Shown here piece after piece: positions 47,625 through 59,784 of a stretch of 64,000 nt of DNA. Each line of letters starts with the position of its first letter. Position 1 is the first letter of the stretch. Origin of the DNA: Absidia repens (Eukaryota > Mucoromycota > Mucoromycetes > Mucorales > Cunninghamellaceae); assembly GCA_002105175.1 (NCBI GenBank), contig MCGE01000029.1, positions 124,001 to 188,000 of the forward strand, read 5' to 3'. The notes beneath the pieces were generated by a model that was not told the DNA's origin, did not search any database, and saw only the letters and a list, made by a program, of their open reading frames with translations. A program made the translations under genes and the position numbers.

Positions 47625-47990
47625 TTATTGATATAAATGTAATACTTGGATTGTAATGTCAAATAAAAGCAAGTGGTTTTTTTTTCTTTGTATCAAATAA
47701 TTGATTAAATAAATGTTTTCTATGTCTAATGGGTATAGTGTATTGTATGATGACAAATAGAATAATGTTGGAGTAGTTTCTGGGCTTGATTCAGATGATG
47801 TCTTGAGATGAAAGCCACATTCATATGTGTTTGATTTGAGAAGACGACTTGATTCAGATAATGTCTTGAGATAAAGGCCACATTCATATTTATTTGATTT
47901 AAGGTGAGTCAGGAGAAGAGGACTTGATTCAGATAGTGCCTTAAAATAAGAGACATATAACGGTAAAACTTGATTGCCATCTATCACCAA
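47625..47990 (-). other. open frame containing in-frame 21/25-residue tandem repeats
   Basis: A 121-codon minus-strand frame, open only from a TTG, whose first half consists of three repeats of the form LKTLSESSRLLKSN-YECGF. The DNA units are offset by 63 bp and 75 bp (CTTGATTCAGAT at 47785, 47848 and 47923). Both offsets are multiples of three, as expected if the repeats are translated. No ATG, no recognised family, hydrophobic C-terminal half. It could be one exon of a longer gene or an AT-rich coincidence. Confidence 0.25.
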
Positions 47991-48255
47991 GGAGATACGG
48001 TAAATCTTAGTTGGCCTGCACTACCACAAAAAGAAGTACAAGAAGAAGAAAAATGGTTTAGTATTCATTCCTAAAAGAGATTCATTTTTCTTTTTTCTTA
48101 CCTTGCTTCCATTCAGAGTAAAAAGGGGTTCAATAGCAAATGGCAGACAAGAAGGCAGATGGTCGCACCAGTGTCCAATTAGTCTTTTGAGAGATCAGCA
48201 CAGTAATCTTACTACGTAGGCATCACAGGTCACCCGTATAGAGATCACCACGAGA

Positions 48256-48894
48256 CTAAAGCCCTTTATGGTTTTGATAGCTCCGATAACCAAAGGAGAG
48301 GGATTCAAATGAACCCCCCACCTGAACAATAACGGTTTCGAATTTGCATGCCGCTAGAGAAGTTAACAAGCACACAAAGAAGCAGAGAAAGTCAGGAGAA
48401 AAAACAAAACTAAAAAGATTTGCCCTTCCCCATACGACCAACTCTGTTGTGATCCCACCAATGCCAAATCTTGACTGCCAAAGTGCTGTTCCGCCAATTC
48501 CTGTCCGCCTTTTTAAGAAGTGGTCTATAAGGAAGAAGGTGAGTTAGTATTGCAGTTAAACATGCTGTATAAACGCTTCTTTTTAAAAAAAACTCACCTT
48601 TGTGTTTTCCAAACTGGCAGTATGTACTGTATATTTTGTTTGATTTTGTCTTGAGAAAAAATTGAAAAAAAAAGTGAAAAAAAAAACTTAGGGATTTATA
48701 TGAAAACTCCAAACACTTAATGCAAACCTTAAAACCGAGCACACTTCTATCGCATAAGAGCATGTGTTCCAAAAATGGAAATGAATTCTTTCCACCCTTG
48801 TATTTAAACCGGTCGTTGCTTGATAGTGAAAAATATTGTCAGTTTGATAATCCACTTTTTCAATAGCTTTCCAACGATACCAATGTCGTCTCAT
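48256..48894 (-). CDS. putative four-exon small gene, function unknown
   Basis: A complete model fits on the minus strand: exons 48894→48881, 48818→48728, 48613→48598 (16 nt) and 48524→48256, 129 residues, all introns GT–AG with a CTGAC branch-like motif before exon 2. The protein opens MRRHCNDRFKYKGGKNSF, continues FPFLEHMLLCDRSVLGFK, then GIGGTALWQSRFGIGG, a hydrophobic segment and the end YRSYQNHKGL. The first intron (62 nt) is typical, but the second donor (GTTTGC) is weak. No family recognised. Two very short exons make this vulnerable to over-fitting. Confidence 0.3.
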
Positions 48895-49079
48895 AAGATT
48901 GGTTATTTCTCGAGATAGTAAAACTGTCAAAGTTTACTGTGCAATAGGTGCAGTAGGTGCCTGTTGGTTTATTTCACACCATCCATAGTCAAGCGGAGTT
49001 TGGTATATTTATTTATCAAACATATCAGGATATCATCTTAAAAAAAAAAAAAAAAACTAGGCGTATGAGAGATTAATAG
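48895..49079. other. spacer with A17 run
   Basis: Short AT-rich spacer between the putative small gene and repeat copy K. An A-run lies near 49040–49056. Confidence 0.4.
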
Positions 49080-50330
49080 TAATAAAGGCGAGATATATTT
49101 TTATTCAGACGTATATATAAACTATAATAACTAAATGAATGACGGAACACCATGACAGCTATTTCAAGGTGAGGGTATTAGGAGAAGATGAGTGTCGAGC
49201 ATGTGGAGGGAGGGGGAAGATAGTCGAAGGTATTGTTGTACAATAAACATAACGTAAGGTACAATAGTCCAATCAGAGGGGATAAGCTATGTACTCTACA
49301 GTAAATGCCAAACGATTCTACGGTGAAAGAATTCACTGAACTCGACCGAATTTGTGCCTTCTTGTCTGCAAACGCTTCGAAAGAAGAAAGAGCAGGCTTG
49401 TTGCCCATGTTAAATGCAGAAGTATGATACTGTTTTGAGAAGGGTGTCATCATTTTGATAATGGTATGCACTATGTGTGATTGTTGAAGAAAAAAAAGAG
49501 AGGTTTCCTTTTTTGTGTCGACATAAAAAATGAGACAATTAAAATAATCGTCAACCAAAATCCACACTAGAAACAAATAACCATTTAAATCCCGCCCACG
49601 TGAATGTTTATTTTTTATTTCTTTACAGCTCTCTTTTTTTTCTTTCTTTGAATTCTTCACAATTGTGCTTCCTATGGGACTATGTTGAATTTATAATAGT
49701 ATCAGGACTAGTTTAGAGGGGTTTTCAGCTCAGTGATTATAAGATGCATGGGGAAACCCTTTCATTTTGGCTTCAGGATTTAGAATCACCATTAGTTGGC
49801 CTTTTAGAACCTTCATTGGCTTAATTTAGTTTTAGTTTATCCATAGTTTGAATATATATTAATAAAACTTGACTTTTTTTTTTTACTGCCTCAAGTAAAA
49901 ATGTCCCATTGCTCTTTCTCATCCTTACTATTAGAGATCTCCTTTTACATGCTTCAATAAAAGCCTTCCCAAAGCCTCTCTCATGACTTGAATAGTAGTA
50001 GATCCATTCTTTACCATGATCAGTTTTACTCTCCTCCTCTTTCTCTCTCTCTCTTTCATGTATTGCACAATAGATCTTTCTTTTCTTTTTTTTTTCTTTT
50101 TTTTATACAATTGTCCCTTTAGACTAATGTTGAGCGCCCATTAATCCCTAATCTTCAGTTCTCTCATTAATATGCCTCGCCCGCTGTAAAGTATATCTCC
50201 CTTGCTTACATCGTTCCTTTAGTTTACTACTGAATATTGTGCCTCAATAAAACATGTGTTTTTATTTTTGTTAACGTCTTCTGACCCGTTATATAATGAG
50301 TAAAGCAGTTATTGTGATGATTTTGTGAAG
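49080..50330 (+). repeat. composite dispersed repeat copy K
   Basis: The left arm (TTTTATTCAGACGTATAT at about 49100) is inverted relative to the right half. The core AAATCCCGCCCACGTGAATG (49587; CACGTG 49597–49602) is followed by TAGTATCAGGACTAGTTTAG (49696), the anchor GATGCATGGGGAAACCC (about 49743) and AATAAA-bearing tail modules. Same plan and arm spacing as copy B. A 160-codon minus-strand frame through the left arm is not conserved in B or L, so it is not called a gene. Confidence 0.65.
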
Positions 50331-51944
50331 GTGCTATCAGACATGTGTTTACTTTTTCCCTTAAAACACCCAGAAATTGATGAGTATTTTTCAGGGCGGT
50401 TCTACAGCATTATATTCTCCATCCATATACTTTACAATCATCTACGCACATCCTTATACGGGCTCGTCATAGTATATGGTCATTACACCGGTTGAGTTTA
50501 GGTGTTAAAGTTTGTATCTACACCGGGATAAAAGTATGTATTGTCTTTTTAGTTTTACATCATCTCTTAAGTTATGTTTGTCTTGTAGAATGAGTACAGT
50601 ACATCCACACTGTATTGTACATAGAGTACTGGTTTTCAGGAGATGGGGGAAAAGGGAATTTCTTGAATGGTTTTAAAGAATGGTCGGAATCGGAGCATGA
50701 AAAAATAGGACAGGTAAGGATATGTATATAGGAAAATATGCAGCGATGGCACATAAAATAGGATGACTGAAGCACACTGGTAGGTACTTGATTTGCCATC
50801 ATATTATTCTTTTTTTTTTTTGTTAAACGTTTTTATGTTGCAATGTAGCGCGATTCCTCGACCCCCTTAAGCCGAAACCGACCAATTTCAAATTGACTAG
50901 AGGAGGGGTGATAAAAAACAAACCACACTCCCCGATCTGTTTACCTTACGGTAGGGGGTGATATTCACGTTTACTATCATTTTACGTGATGACGGTAAAT
51001 GTTTTATCGTTTTGTAGAATAAAAAGGGAGAGAGAGACAATTTTTTATGTTGTTGCTAAATTGTACTGTATACTAATATTTTGTTTTATTATAGCTGCCT
51101 GTCATATTGAAGAAGAATAAAACATTTCAAATTGATCAATAAATTTGGCAAGAAAGATCACGGTGTATGGTACGAATTATTATTAACCGTATTTAACATG
51201 GTATATCCTACGAACCAATTAAAAAAAATCTGATCAATAGAGTTTACCACATATGCTTTTTCCAATACACACAAAATCGTGCAAGTATGTTTAATGCCAT
51301 CTGCAGGTCAGTATTACTTGGAGTAACTATCACCTACTATATTCACTTCAAATGAACAATGTGAAGATATCCATTCTCATCATACCGCATATGATATGGT
51401 TTATATATTAATTATACAACTATCATGAACTCTAAATTTGGTCGAAGTATAAAAAAAAATGATAAAAGTAGTAGTATAGATCACTATAGCAAGTTTGCGG
51501 GTAAGAGGATGATGACATGTGGTTTTATGCGATACTAGATTTAAAATTATCGTGCGTTTAAAGTTCCGCTCTGTGAAACACCCGAAATGTGTTGAAAACC
51601 GTAACGGAACGGTAGTAAAGTAAAAAATGAATGATATGATACATTTCGTAATCTGTTGATTGTTTATTTTTGATTGCAAATAAGGTTTCAATGAATTTAA
51701 AATGGGGGGAGGAGGAGTTGTTGTTGAGTTTCGCGACACTAGTGATTCGTAGAAAAAAAATAAACTCCTGGGAATTTTTTCTTTTTAGTGCAAGTAAAAA
51801 GGTGGGGGAGGGCGGGGTCGGTACCTCCTCCTTTTTTCTTTTTTGGTCGATTTCGATTATTTTTTTTTTTCCTTCTTATCTTTCTCTTTCCACTTTTGAA
51901 CAATTTCTTTTTTTTCTCTTTTTTTCTTCTCACACAATACAAGT
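50331..51944. other. spacer upstream of HTD2
   Basis: AT-rich; contains degenerate repeat-like tail near 50.2–50.5 kb and a T-run at about 50811–50821. The last about 150 bp before ATG 51945 are pyrimidine-rich. No gene supported. Confidence 0.4.
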
Positions 51945-53228
51945 ATGCTTCCACTGATCTCAAGACAAACTGGACTTCCTCGTCAAAGGGTATGGTCATC
52001 TATGTATACTTCTGCTCGTCGGCTGGCGTCATCAGCATCCCAGGAATCAGCTCCGTCTCCGCCTTCCTCTTTGTCTTCCAAGCCAGCCGCCATCCAAGAA
52101 TGGGAACAAGAAAAACAGCGTAAAAGGATCGTGGAAAAGGATATATTGGATGCGTCATCTTTTAATCTCATGGGCAACTGTTTGAGTGATCCCGTCTACC
52201 ATCATGACCATTTCCCTTCGGTTGGCACCAGCATTCCTCAAGGTTGGCATTTTGCGTACTTCCCACCGCGGTGTCCCGAGTCAGACTTATCCAAGGATGG
52301 ATATGAAGTAGACTGGAAACCCCCTTCTCCATTCGATCATCGTATGTGGGCAGGTGGTAGACTTCGATGGAATCCAAAAAACAAGTTGCGTGTAGGTCAA
52401 GAAGCCACCATGTCTTCACAGCTACGTGAGGTGGATTGGCATCCCGGAGGAAAGCGTGGCGATACTCTTTTTACATGGGTCGACAAAACAATTGGAAACA
52501 GTGATGGCTGGTCGTTGGTGGAATCACGATGCTGGGCTTTTGTGAAAGATCAACAACAACAACAACAACTTGCGTCACCACCATCATCGGCAGTAAAAGA
52601 TGAAAAACCAACCAAACAAGGATTGTCTCAAGGTAAAACGACCCGAAAAAAAAAATAAAGTAAAGGGGGGGGGTGAGCGATGAGGAGACTACATAGAGAT
52701 GCATATTGAAGTGGAATTGTTTGACGCTGACTCTTGTTTTTTTTTTCTGTTTTTAGATATCATTGATAATCCTGATTTCACATTCTCATGGACCCCGTCT
52801 CCCATTATGCTTTTCCGCTTCTCCGCTTTGACATTCAACTCCCACCTTATTCATTACGATCAAGACTATTCTCGAAATGTGGAACACCAACAAGGTAAGA
52901 GAGGTGATATCCTATCATTCATAGTATATATTACAACCGGTTCTAATGTTGTTTTTCTTCTATACATATCACAGATTGTCTTGTACATGGACCTTTATCA
53001 TTGATATGGATGCTCAACACACTTCAACGACACCTCCGAAAGGTAGACACAAACAAATATATTGAGTCAATTGACTATCGGTGCCTTAGTCCTTTAGTGG
53101 TACGACAACCTTTAGTGATAGCTGGGAAACAACAAGCGGAAAATCCCGGCGACTACGATATCTGGGTATTGAATGCTGAAGGAAAAGTGGCTGTCCGCGG
53201 GGTAGCTGCTGTGGGTTTCTCCTTGTAG
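51945..53228 (+). CDS. HTD2: mitochondrial 3-hydroxyacyl-thioester dehydratase, Htd2 type
   Basis: Three exons, 51945–52632, 52757–52894 and 52975–53228, give 359 residues. The basic, Ser/Arg-rich N-terminus (MLPLISRQTGLPRQRVW, then ARRLASSAS) fits a mitochondrial presequence. The body matches the Htd2/FAS1-like hot-dog dehydratases: WHFAYFPPRCPESDLSKDGY, PFDHRMWAGGRLRWN, VDWHPGGKRGDTLFTW, then MLFRFSALTFNSHLIHYDQDY and DCLVHGPLSLIWML, the conserved hydratase region. It dehydrates 3-hydroxyacyl-ACP in mitochondrial type II fatty-acid synthesis, upstream of lipoic acid. A Gln run at the exon 1 end (about residue 206) is an insertion. AATAAA at 53413–53418, facing the convergent hydrolase gene. 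Confidence 0.9.
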
Positions 53229-53742
53229 AAATTCTTTTGTATAGTTTAGTTTAATTTTAGTTTTATCAAATTTTTATCGTATAGTGTTTAGCTTATAGTT
53301 TTTAGTTTTTTTTTTTTTGACAATACTCATTTACCTTCGTTCCCTCTTCTCTTTTATTCCCCCCCATAGTTTCTAATTTTATTCTCCACTTTGATTCTTT
53401 TGTATGTATGCAAATAAAATCCCATCATTTTACCTTCTTTTGTCATGTACATCCTTTCTTCAATAAAATATATCTTTGCTTCAATCAATCATGTCTTTGT
53501 TACTTGTTGAAACAATAAAATAGCACCCACTTTTTAACATCTAGATTTGCATGGTCTCTTTCTTTTTTTGTGTTCCCACAACTCTCAAATATAGATCATA
53601 AAAAAAGGAACGGTATTAAGATATTGACAATGGATGATGGTTTTTATTCAAAGAAGACAGTATAAATAAAAACAATGGTATAATACTGACTAGTGGTAAA
53701 AATAAAATAAAATAAGATAAATACTACTCTAACTAATTACTA
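53229..53742. terminator. convergent 3' ends of HTD2 and the steryl ester hydrolase gene
   Basis: Plus-strand AATAAA motifs at 53413–53418 and in the 53460–53520 stretch, and the minus-strand equivalent TTTATT at 53643–53648. The poly(A) sites are about 200 bp apart, with no gene between. Confidence 0.55.
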
Positions 53743-55513
53743 CTAATGTGTTGTTTCCCAGGAAGCTTTGCCCAACATGTCAATAATGGCAGGGAAGCTT
53801 GTGATTGTATTGTCATGAGCCCAAATTGTATCCATGTGTTCATAGCCAGGAATGCGTTTCACGAGGACAAGCTGCAGTGTTGGGAAACAGAAGGAGTGCT
53901 TTGAATGAAATGACTGGTTTTGTTGTTGCTGTTCCTGATGTTGATCGAGTCGGTTCCATTCATCTTCCATTAAGCCATGATTTTCATACCCTTCAAAGGA
54001 TCGAACAAAGGAGGCGCCATCCACCAAGTAATCATCCGATCCGTAAATAATAGCCAAAGGTATTTTTTCTTGTTGTTGTGGTACACATTGTGCTGAGGGT
54101 GCATTTGTTGGTTTGGTATTGATATGTAAACAGACCCCTTGACGACCCCATCCTTCCAGCCAATCCAGTAAAAGCCGTGTACTTACGGGTCTTGGTGTAT
54201 ATTGGAAATATTTGATCTTTCGTCGTTGTACCCAATGATGATCCCACCAAGCAAACAAATACGAGAAGACACTGTATGCCAATGTCGACATGATGGAGGG
54301 CGGCAGGTGCTTTTGAGCTGTAGTCATCATTCCTAAAAACGCCTTTTTGCCTACAAAATAGATACTGGTGAATAATGTGTTGTTCTATGAATTGTAGCAC
54401 GGCGACAGCAAGAGAGTGATATTTACTTACCAAATAAAAATCGGAATGATTTTCTATTCAAGTGAATCAAAAGCCGTATAGGAAATGTTGTCACCAAGGA
54501 TCCAGACACAACTGCTGGAGCAAGAGCAATGAAACAGCTCATCTTGTCGGCCAGTTCCGGTTGCAAAGACAGCGCGATGAACGCTTGCGCATTTCCTTGA
54601 GAGTGACCAATGTAGCCAACCTATAAAATGTATTTCCAAAACGGTCAGTCTATGCATTCACCTTTTTTTTTTCCACTACATACCTTCTTATGGCCAGTGG
54701 TTTCACGAATATGATCCAGCATTGCAGGTAGATCATATAAACCAAGTTCCTTTAGACCCCAATTCCAATAGCAAGGATCGTTTTGAGAAAGGTTTGTATG
54801 TTCGGTAGATCCAACGGCACGATTGTTTCCAGTCCAAACATCGTAACCTTGATCAACAAGAGTGAATACAAGTGATTCTTTTTCGTTGAGTACAAAGTCA
54901 CCAGAGCATTGGAATAATCCGTGGCCAATCAATACAGGCTTTCGCGGTGGTTCTAAAAAAACCGAAAAAAAAGAAAATCAGTTCCCTTGAGTCCAAAAAA
55001 AAAAAAAAAAAAAATTGAATTACCGCTGTCTAATTTTTTATTCCCTTGTGTGCTAAACCGATACATTTTGAGGATGTAACCATCTTTGGTTCTGGCGTTG
55101 TATTGTTGACAATCATAACCCCATCGTCGAGCATAATATGTTTCATCTTGAGTGATTTCTTCATCCACTTTTAATTCTTGTAACCGTTGTTGGTGAGATG
55201 GAAGTGAAATGGTTCTTGACATATATCGTCGTTTGGCGGTGCTCAAAAGTGCGATCATCGCAAAAAAAGCGACGATAGGCAAAGTGAGAAATAGGGTCGT
55301 CATGCCCATGTAAAGTTCCTCCAAATAGAATTTCCATGAAGAAAACCTCTTATTGGGGCATTGACATGTTGATGGTTGACTATTCATACGTACGAGACAT
55401 TCTGGTTCTGAAGGTGGATGCTTGCTGTTTATAGTGAGAGGTTGATTCATATGATTGCTATCAATAATAAAATCATCATCATCTATAAGGACCTTATCAA
55501 TTGGTCCAAACAT
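53743..55513 (-). CDS. membrane-anchored steryl ester hydrolase / acid-lipase family
   Basis: Four exons, 55513→55024, 54952→54684, 54620→54431 and 54350→53743, give 518 residues. Layout: a disordered N-terminus, one membrane segment at about 70–95 (MTTLFLTLPIVAFFAMIALL), then the lysosomal acid lipase/Tgl1–Yeh1–Yeh2 fold: QYNARTKDGYILKMYR, KPVLIGHGLFQCSGDFV, GYDVWTGNNRAVGSTEH, the nucleophile GYIGHSQGNAQAF (Ser about 260), YGSDDYLVD (Asp about 427) and PGYEHMDTIW (His about 488). Known family role: hydrolysis of sterol esters at lipid droplets or the plasma membrane, releasing sterol and fatty acid. A Gln insert (QEQQQQNQS) precedes the His. Which of Tgl1/Yeh1/Yeh2 it equals is not decidable here. 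Confidence 0.9.
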
Positions 55514-56433
55514 GATGATTCGATTGAAAAAAAGAAATAAATAAAGAAGGAATGTGAAAAAAAGGAAAAGGGGGAGAAAAAAAAAATAGAGGGTGGCCCA
55601 TTTATATAAATTTCATAATATCCACATGGTCACATGTTTGATCCATGATATCATGACTACAGGGTATAGATAAAACCAAAAAAGGGCGCTAACGAACCGT
55701 CAAACTAACAATGCTACAGGCTATGATTATTATTCCAGGTAAGATTGCATGATAGTAATCAAATCCACCCATGGAAAAATTCTATTATCGTAGTCCATGT
55801 GTCGTTAAATGCCGCTATTACAATACAGTGCGTGCTGTATATGCTTTTTCCGTTTCCGTTGGTGCTTGTCGATATTTGTTAGTAGGAGAGTCAATAATTA
55901 CTTTATTGGTCATCGTACTTTGAGAGGAGACTGTTCTTCTATTATAGACTGGTACGCACGGGTCTGGCCTATAAAAAGAAGTCAAACAAAAAAAAAAAAA
56001 GTGGATACCCTTTTCCAGCATTATTTATTGTTATTTTGACGTTGGAAATGGAACCCAAGAATCGAAAGTATTATTGACAAAAAAGTCGATTCTACGTAGA
56101 ATGGAAAATAGTACTGGATTGTTCAAAATAATAAGGATTGCTGTTCTTGAACCCTTCAAGTCCAAGAAACGCAGATGCATCTCCGACATAAACTTTTTTT
56201 TTTATTTTTGAACGTCATAAAAAGTCCCAGCTGTCTTTTCCTTTTTTTTTTTTTCGTTTTTCTTCACTTACCCATTATTTACACATATACACCTTTTTTT
56301 TGTTTATTTTCTTTTTATTATATCACATTCCCCTACTCTTCACTCTTCTTTTTGTTAAACCAATCCCAACCCCCCACTTTACTCTTGTTTTTTATTACTT
56401 TCGTCCTATTGATTCATTATATATGTGTTGTCT
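55514..56433. promoter_or_regulatory. divergent promoter between hydrolase and PHD-finger genes
   Basis: About 0.9 kb separates the two divergent starts. Pyrimidine-rich on the plus strand from 56200 to 56400, AT-rich near 55600. No named factor site is clear and no gene is seen. Confidence 0.4.
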
Positions 56434-59400
56434 ATGAGCACGTATATAACTACACTCTCTGATTCAGATCTCTCATTAAACCTATCAGAAGGATCAGCAC
56501 TGTCTTCCGAATCCGATCATTCCCTCGAAACTTCAACAAAACGAACAAACAAGAAACTTGCAATGGCCGACAAGAAAAAGAAGAAACCTGCCAAACCAAA
56601 AAAGGCGTCCAACCCAACAACGACAGCAGCACCACAACCAAAGAAGGGCACCAAACAAGTCAAGGACGAAGAATTGTATTGTATTTGTCGGCAAGGTTAT
56701 GATGGAAAACAATTCATGATAGCTTGTGATACTTGTCACGGTAAGCAAAAACAAATCAAACCACAGCTAAACAAACAAAAAACAACAGCTTCATATTATT
56801 TGCAGTACATACACATGTCATATGGCTCCTTTTTTTTTTGTCAGATACTAACTGCTGTTCACGTTTCTTTATATAATATATATAGAATGGTTTCATGGCC
56901 AATGTATTGGCATTAACCCCAAATCAGTCACCAAGCACTATTATTGTGATGCCTGTCAATCAAAAACCACCAAAAAAAAATCAACAAATCAAGACACTCC
57001 TCCAAAAACCACCACCAATGGAAAAGGTAGATATCGTTTTTCAGGGGTGAAGGATTTTACTCGTTTTGGGAAATTACGGAATTTTTTTTTTTTTTTTTTT
57101 TGTACTAACAACAATTATCGCTACTTGATAGGCCGAGGAAAGAAGAAAACTACAACTACTTCCTCCCGCAAAAAATCCAATCAAGATGCCAACGCCTCAA
57201 TATCTATATCAATTCCATCCACGCCTGCTCCACCAATATCACAACCCATATCAACTCCTACAACTGTTTTGACTTCTACAGCAGCGGATCAAGATGATGA
57301 AGATGAAGATTTGGATGATATATGTCCTATATGTGAATTCGAATGTACTTGTGGAACATCTGCTGCCCCTGCTCCTGCCCCCACTCCAACTTCTGCTACA
57401 CCAACCATACTACATACACCTTCTGGTAAGTGAAATTGTTTTATTTTTATTGGAAACTTACGTACTCATATATACTTTATTTTTTAATCATAGCCCCATC
57501 TCTCGATACCCCACTCACATCCTCAACTACGACAACAAAAAAGGGTACAATAAAGAAACAACCAAAAACACAATCAGCAAAATCCAAAAAGGGCAAGACA
57601 GCAAAGAAAATGGCACAATATACTCCTCTTTCGGACGATGAAGATGTGGATATTTTGGACGACATCGACGACGACGACGACGACATTTTCAACATCAGCC
57701 ATCGCGACTCTACTATTGGTGCTACTATGGTCAATGATGATGACGAGGATGATGATGATGATGACAATCTAGTGATGGATCCTTTCTCCGCTGATGAAGA
57801 ACTCTCCTCTGACGATGGTAGCGACCCTCATTTGGACGATTTATCTATCGATCACGACAGTCAATTCGGCTCCTATTCTTCCAGCATTCATATTGATTCC
57901 GGGGATGACGAAGAAGAAGACATTGAACAAGAGGAAGAACGGGCGATTATTGCTGAAATGATGGAAAATGGACTCTCTGACAATAACAGCAATCTCCAAC
58001 ATGACCATCTCAACGACGATAGCGATGAAGACGATAATGGGGAATACTATATTGAAGACGATTACTCCGTGGATCTGGAAGGCAATGATATGGATGATGA
58101 TGATGACGGTAGCGACTCGTCTTCTGATGGTGGAGACAATATGGAAGATGATGAAGCACATGCATATTATCTACGAACAAATGGACTTTGGGCATCATCT
58201 GAAGAAGAGGACGACGATGACGAGGATGAAGAGATGGGCTTCCACAGCGATCCGGGACCATTACATGATGCATCTGATGAGGATGACACTTCAACCGATC
58301 TGGCAGCTCTTATTGGTGGTGATAACAACCTGTTTACAAACATTGCAGAAGCGTTTATGCATGTCCTGGCTCCTTTGGCAAATGTACACAGCTCTCATTC
58401 CGAAGCCATGTCTCCCACATCATTGACGACTCCAGCATCCGCCTTACCACTCAACGTGGCGACTTTTGACCTTGGAAGTAATGCTGCGGACTATCTCAAT
58501 TCAGCTCCCACAAGTCCCGTCAGCCATCGATTGGATGATTTCTTGCGGCGACCCTCTTTACCCAGTAGTGCGGTTTTAGCAGCCAACGGACAACACGATG
58601 CAGATCTCGCATCCGATGCCCTCAGTATGCTCTCCTCTGTGTTATCTTCGGAAGCACTTGGTCTACCATTACATCAACATACGTCGACAGCCACCACAGC
58701 AGGAACAACCACCAACATGAGCAATGAATCAAAATCAACCAAGGACGAGGACACTGCGGAATTGTCCATGATTGGCCATCACCATCGTCATGAATCAACA
58801 ACAACAACCTCTGCACCATCGTTATCATCTACCACTTCATCATCATTATCACCCTCTTCATCTTCACCGCCTCTACCATCCTCCACACCGACTGCCACCT
58901 CGCCTATATCAACGCAGGATGCTACTACTGCCATCACCCCTGTCAACTATACCGAGTCTTCCTCACCTTCACCACCTTCACCCTTACAGCAGCCGCAACC
59001 ACCTGCCGTAGACTCGCATTCGCCCATTGCATCGACTTCATCAGCCACACTACCTGCCTCGCCTCAACAACCATCGTATGATTTAGCTTCCTTATTACCT
59101 CCCGATATGAAGATCCCGGATCAATTGATGGAACTGATAAAGTCTTCTCTTGCCGCCAGTATCAATGAAAAAGGTATCCTCTCATCACCAACCACCGCAA
59201 GCACCACCACCACCACCACCACAGCAGCGACAACCGCGGCACCATCATCATCTTCTTCTTCGGTTTCAGAATCTACAGCAAGTAAGAAAACACCGACCGG
59301 TTTGTCATCCACCTTGTCACGGCAATTATTACCCAAACCAACCCATACATCCCCCGATGACGCGGTAGCGGGGTCTTCTGACTCGGAGAAAAAGCGACCT

Positions 59401-59784
59401 TTATCCATTGTAAGTAAAATGGGGGTGTATGCGTGATTGCGAATCTATACTAACGGCGCTGGTTTTTTTTTTTTGTAGGTGACTCAACCACTTGGAAAAA
59501 AGCGACAACGCGCTGGGGAGGATGGCAAGTCCCATGCGGCAGAGAACGATGATGACAATGACGATGATGACGACCAGGACGACGACGACGACGACGACGA
59601 TGTGGAAATGATGGTGTCGATGGACGAACTTTTGGATACGTCGCAACTGGATGCGGCTCGACCGGACGAGGACCATGGTGCGTCGGATGATCGGTTTGCG
59701 CGAGACCTTTCTCGCTGGGAACGTGTGCCCATTGGTGCGTTCCGGTTAATGCGATCCAAAAATCGACTTTGGCTGAATCGATAA
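56434..59784 (+). CDS. PHD-finger nuclear protein with acidic tracts
   Basis: Five exons (56434–56740, 56886–57026, 57132–57425, 57494–59409, 59479–59784) give 987 residues from ATG 56434; the ATG at 56563 (AATGGCCGAC) is an alternative start. A Lys-rich region precedes a PHD finger at about 82–128 (YCICRQGYDGKQFMIACDTC, EWFHGQCIGIN, YYCDACQ), close in style to the H3K4me3-reading fingers of Spp1/CXXC1. Next comes a second Cys cluster ICPICEFECTCG (about 220), then long Asp/Glu-rich runs, a Ser/Thr/Pro-rich region, another Asp run (about 905–925) and a conserved-looking end DLSRWERVPIGAFRLMRSK. It is probably a chromatin reader; complex and targets unknown. AATAAA at 60097–60102. Confidence 0.82.

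Noticed and set aside
49178..49660. 160-codon minus-strand frame in repeat copy K
   Set aside because: Not open in the matching parts of copies B and L, and composition is Lys/Phe-rich AT noise.
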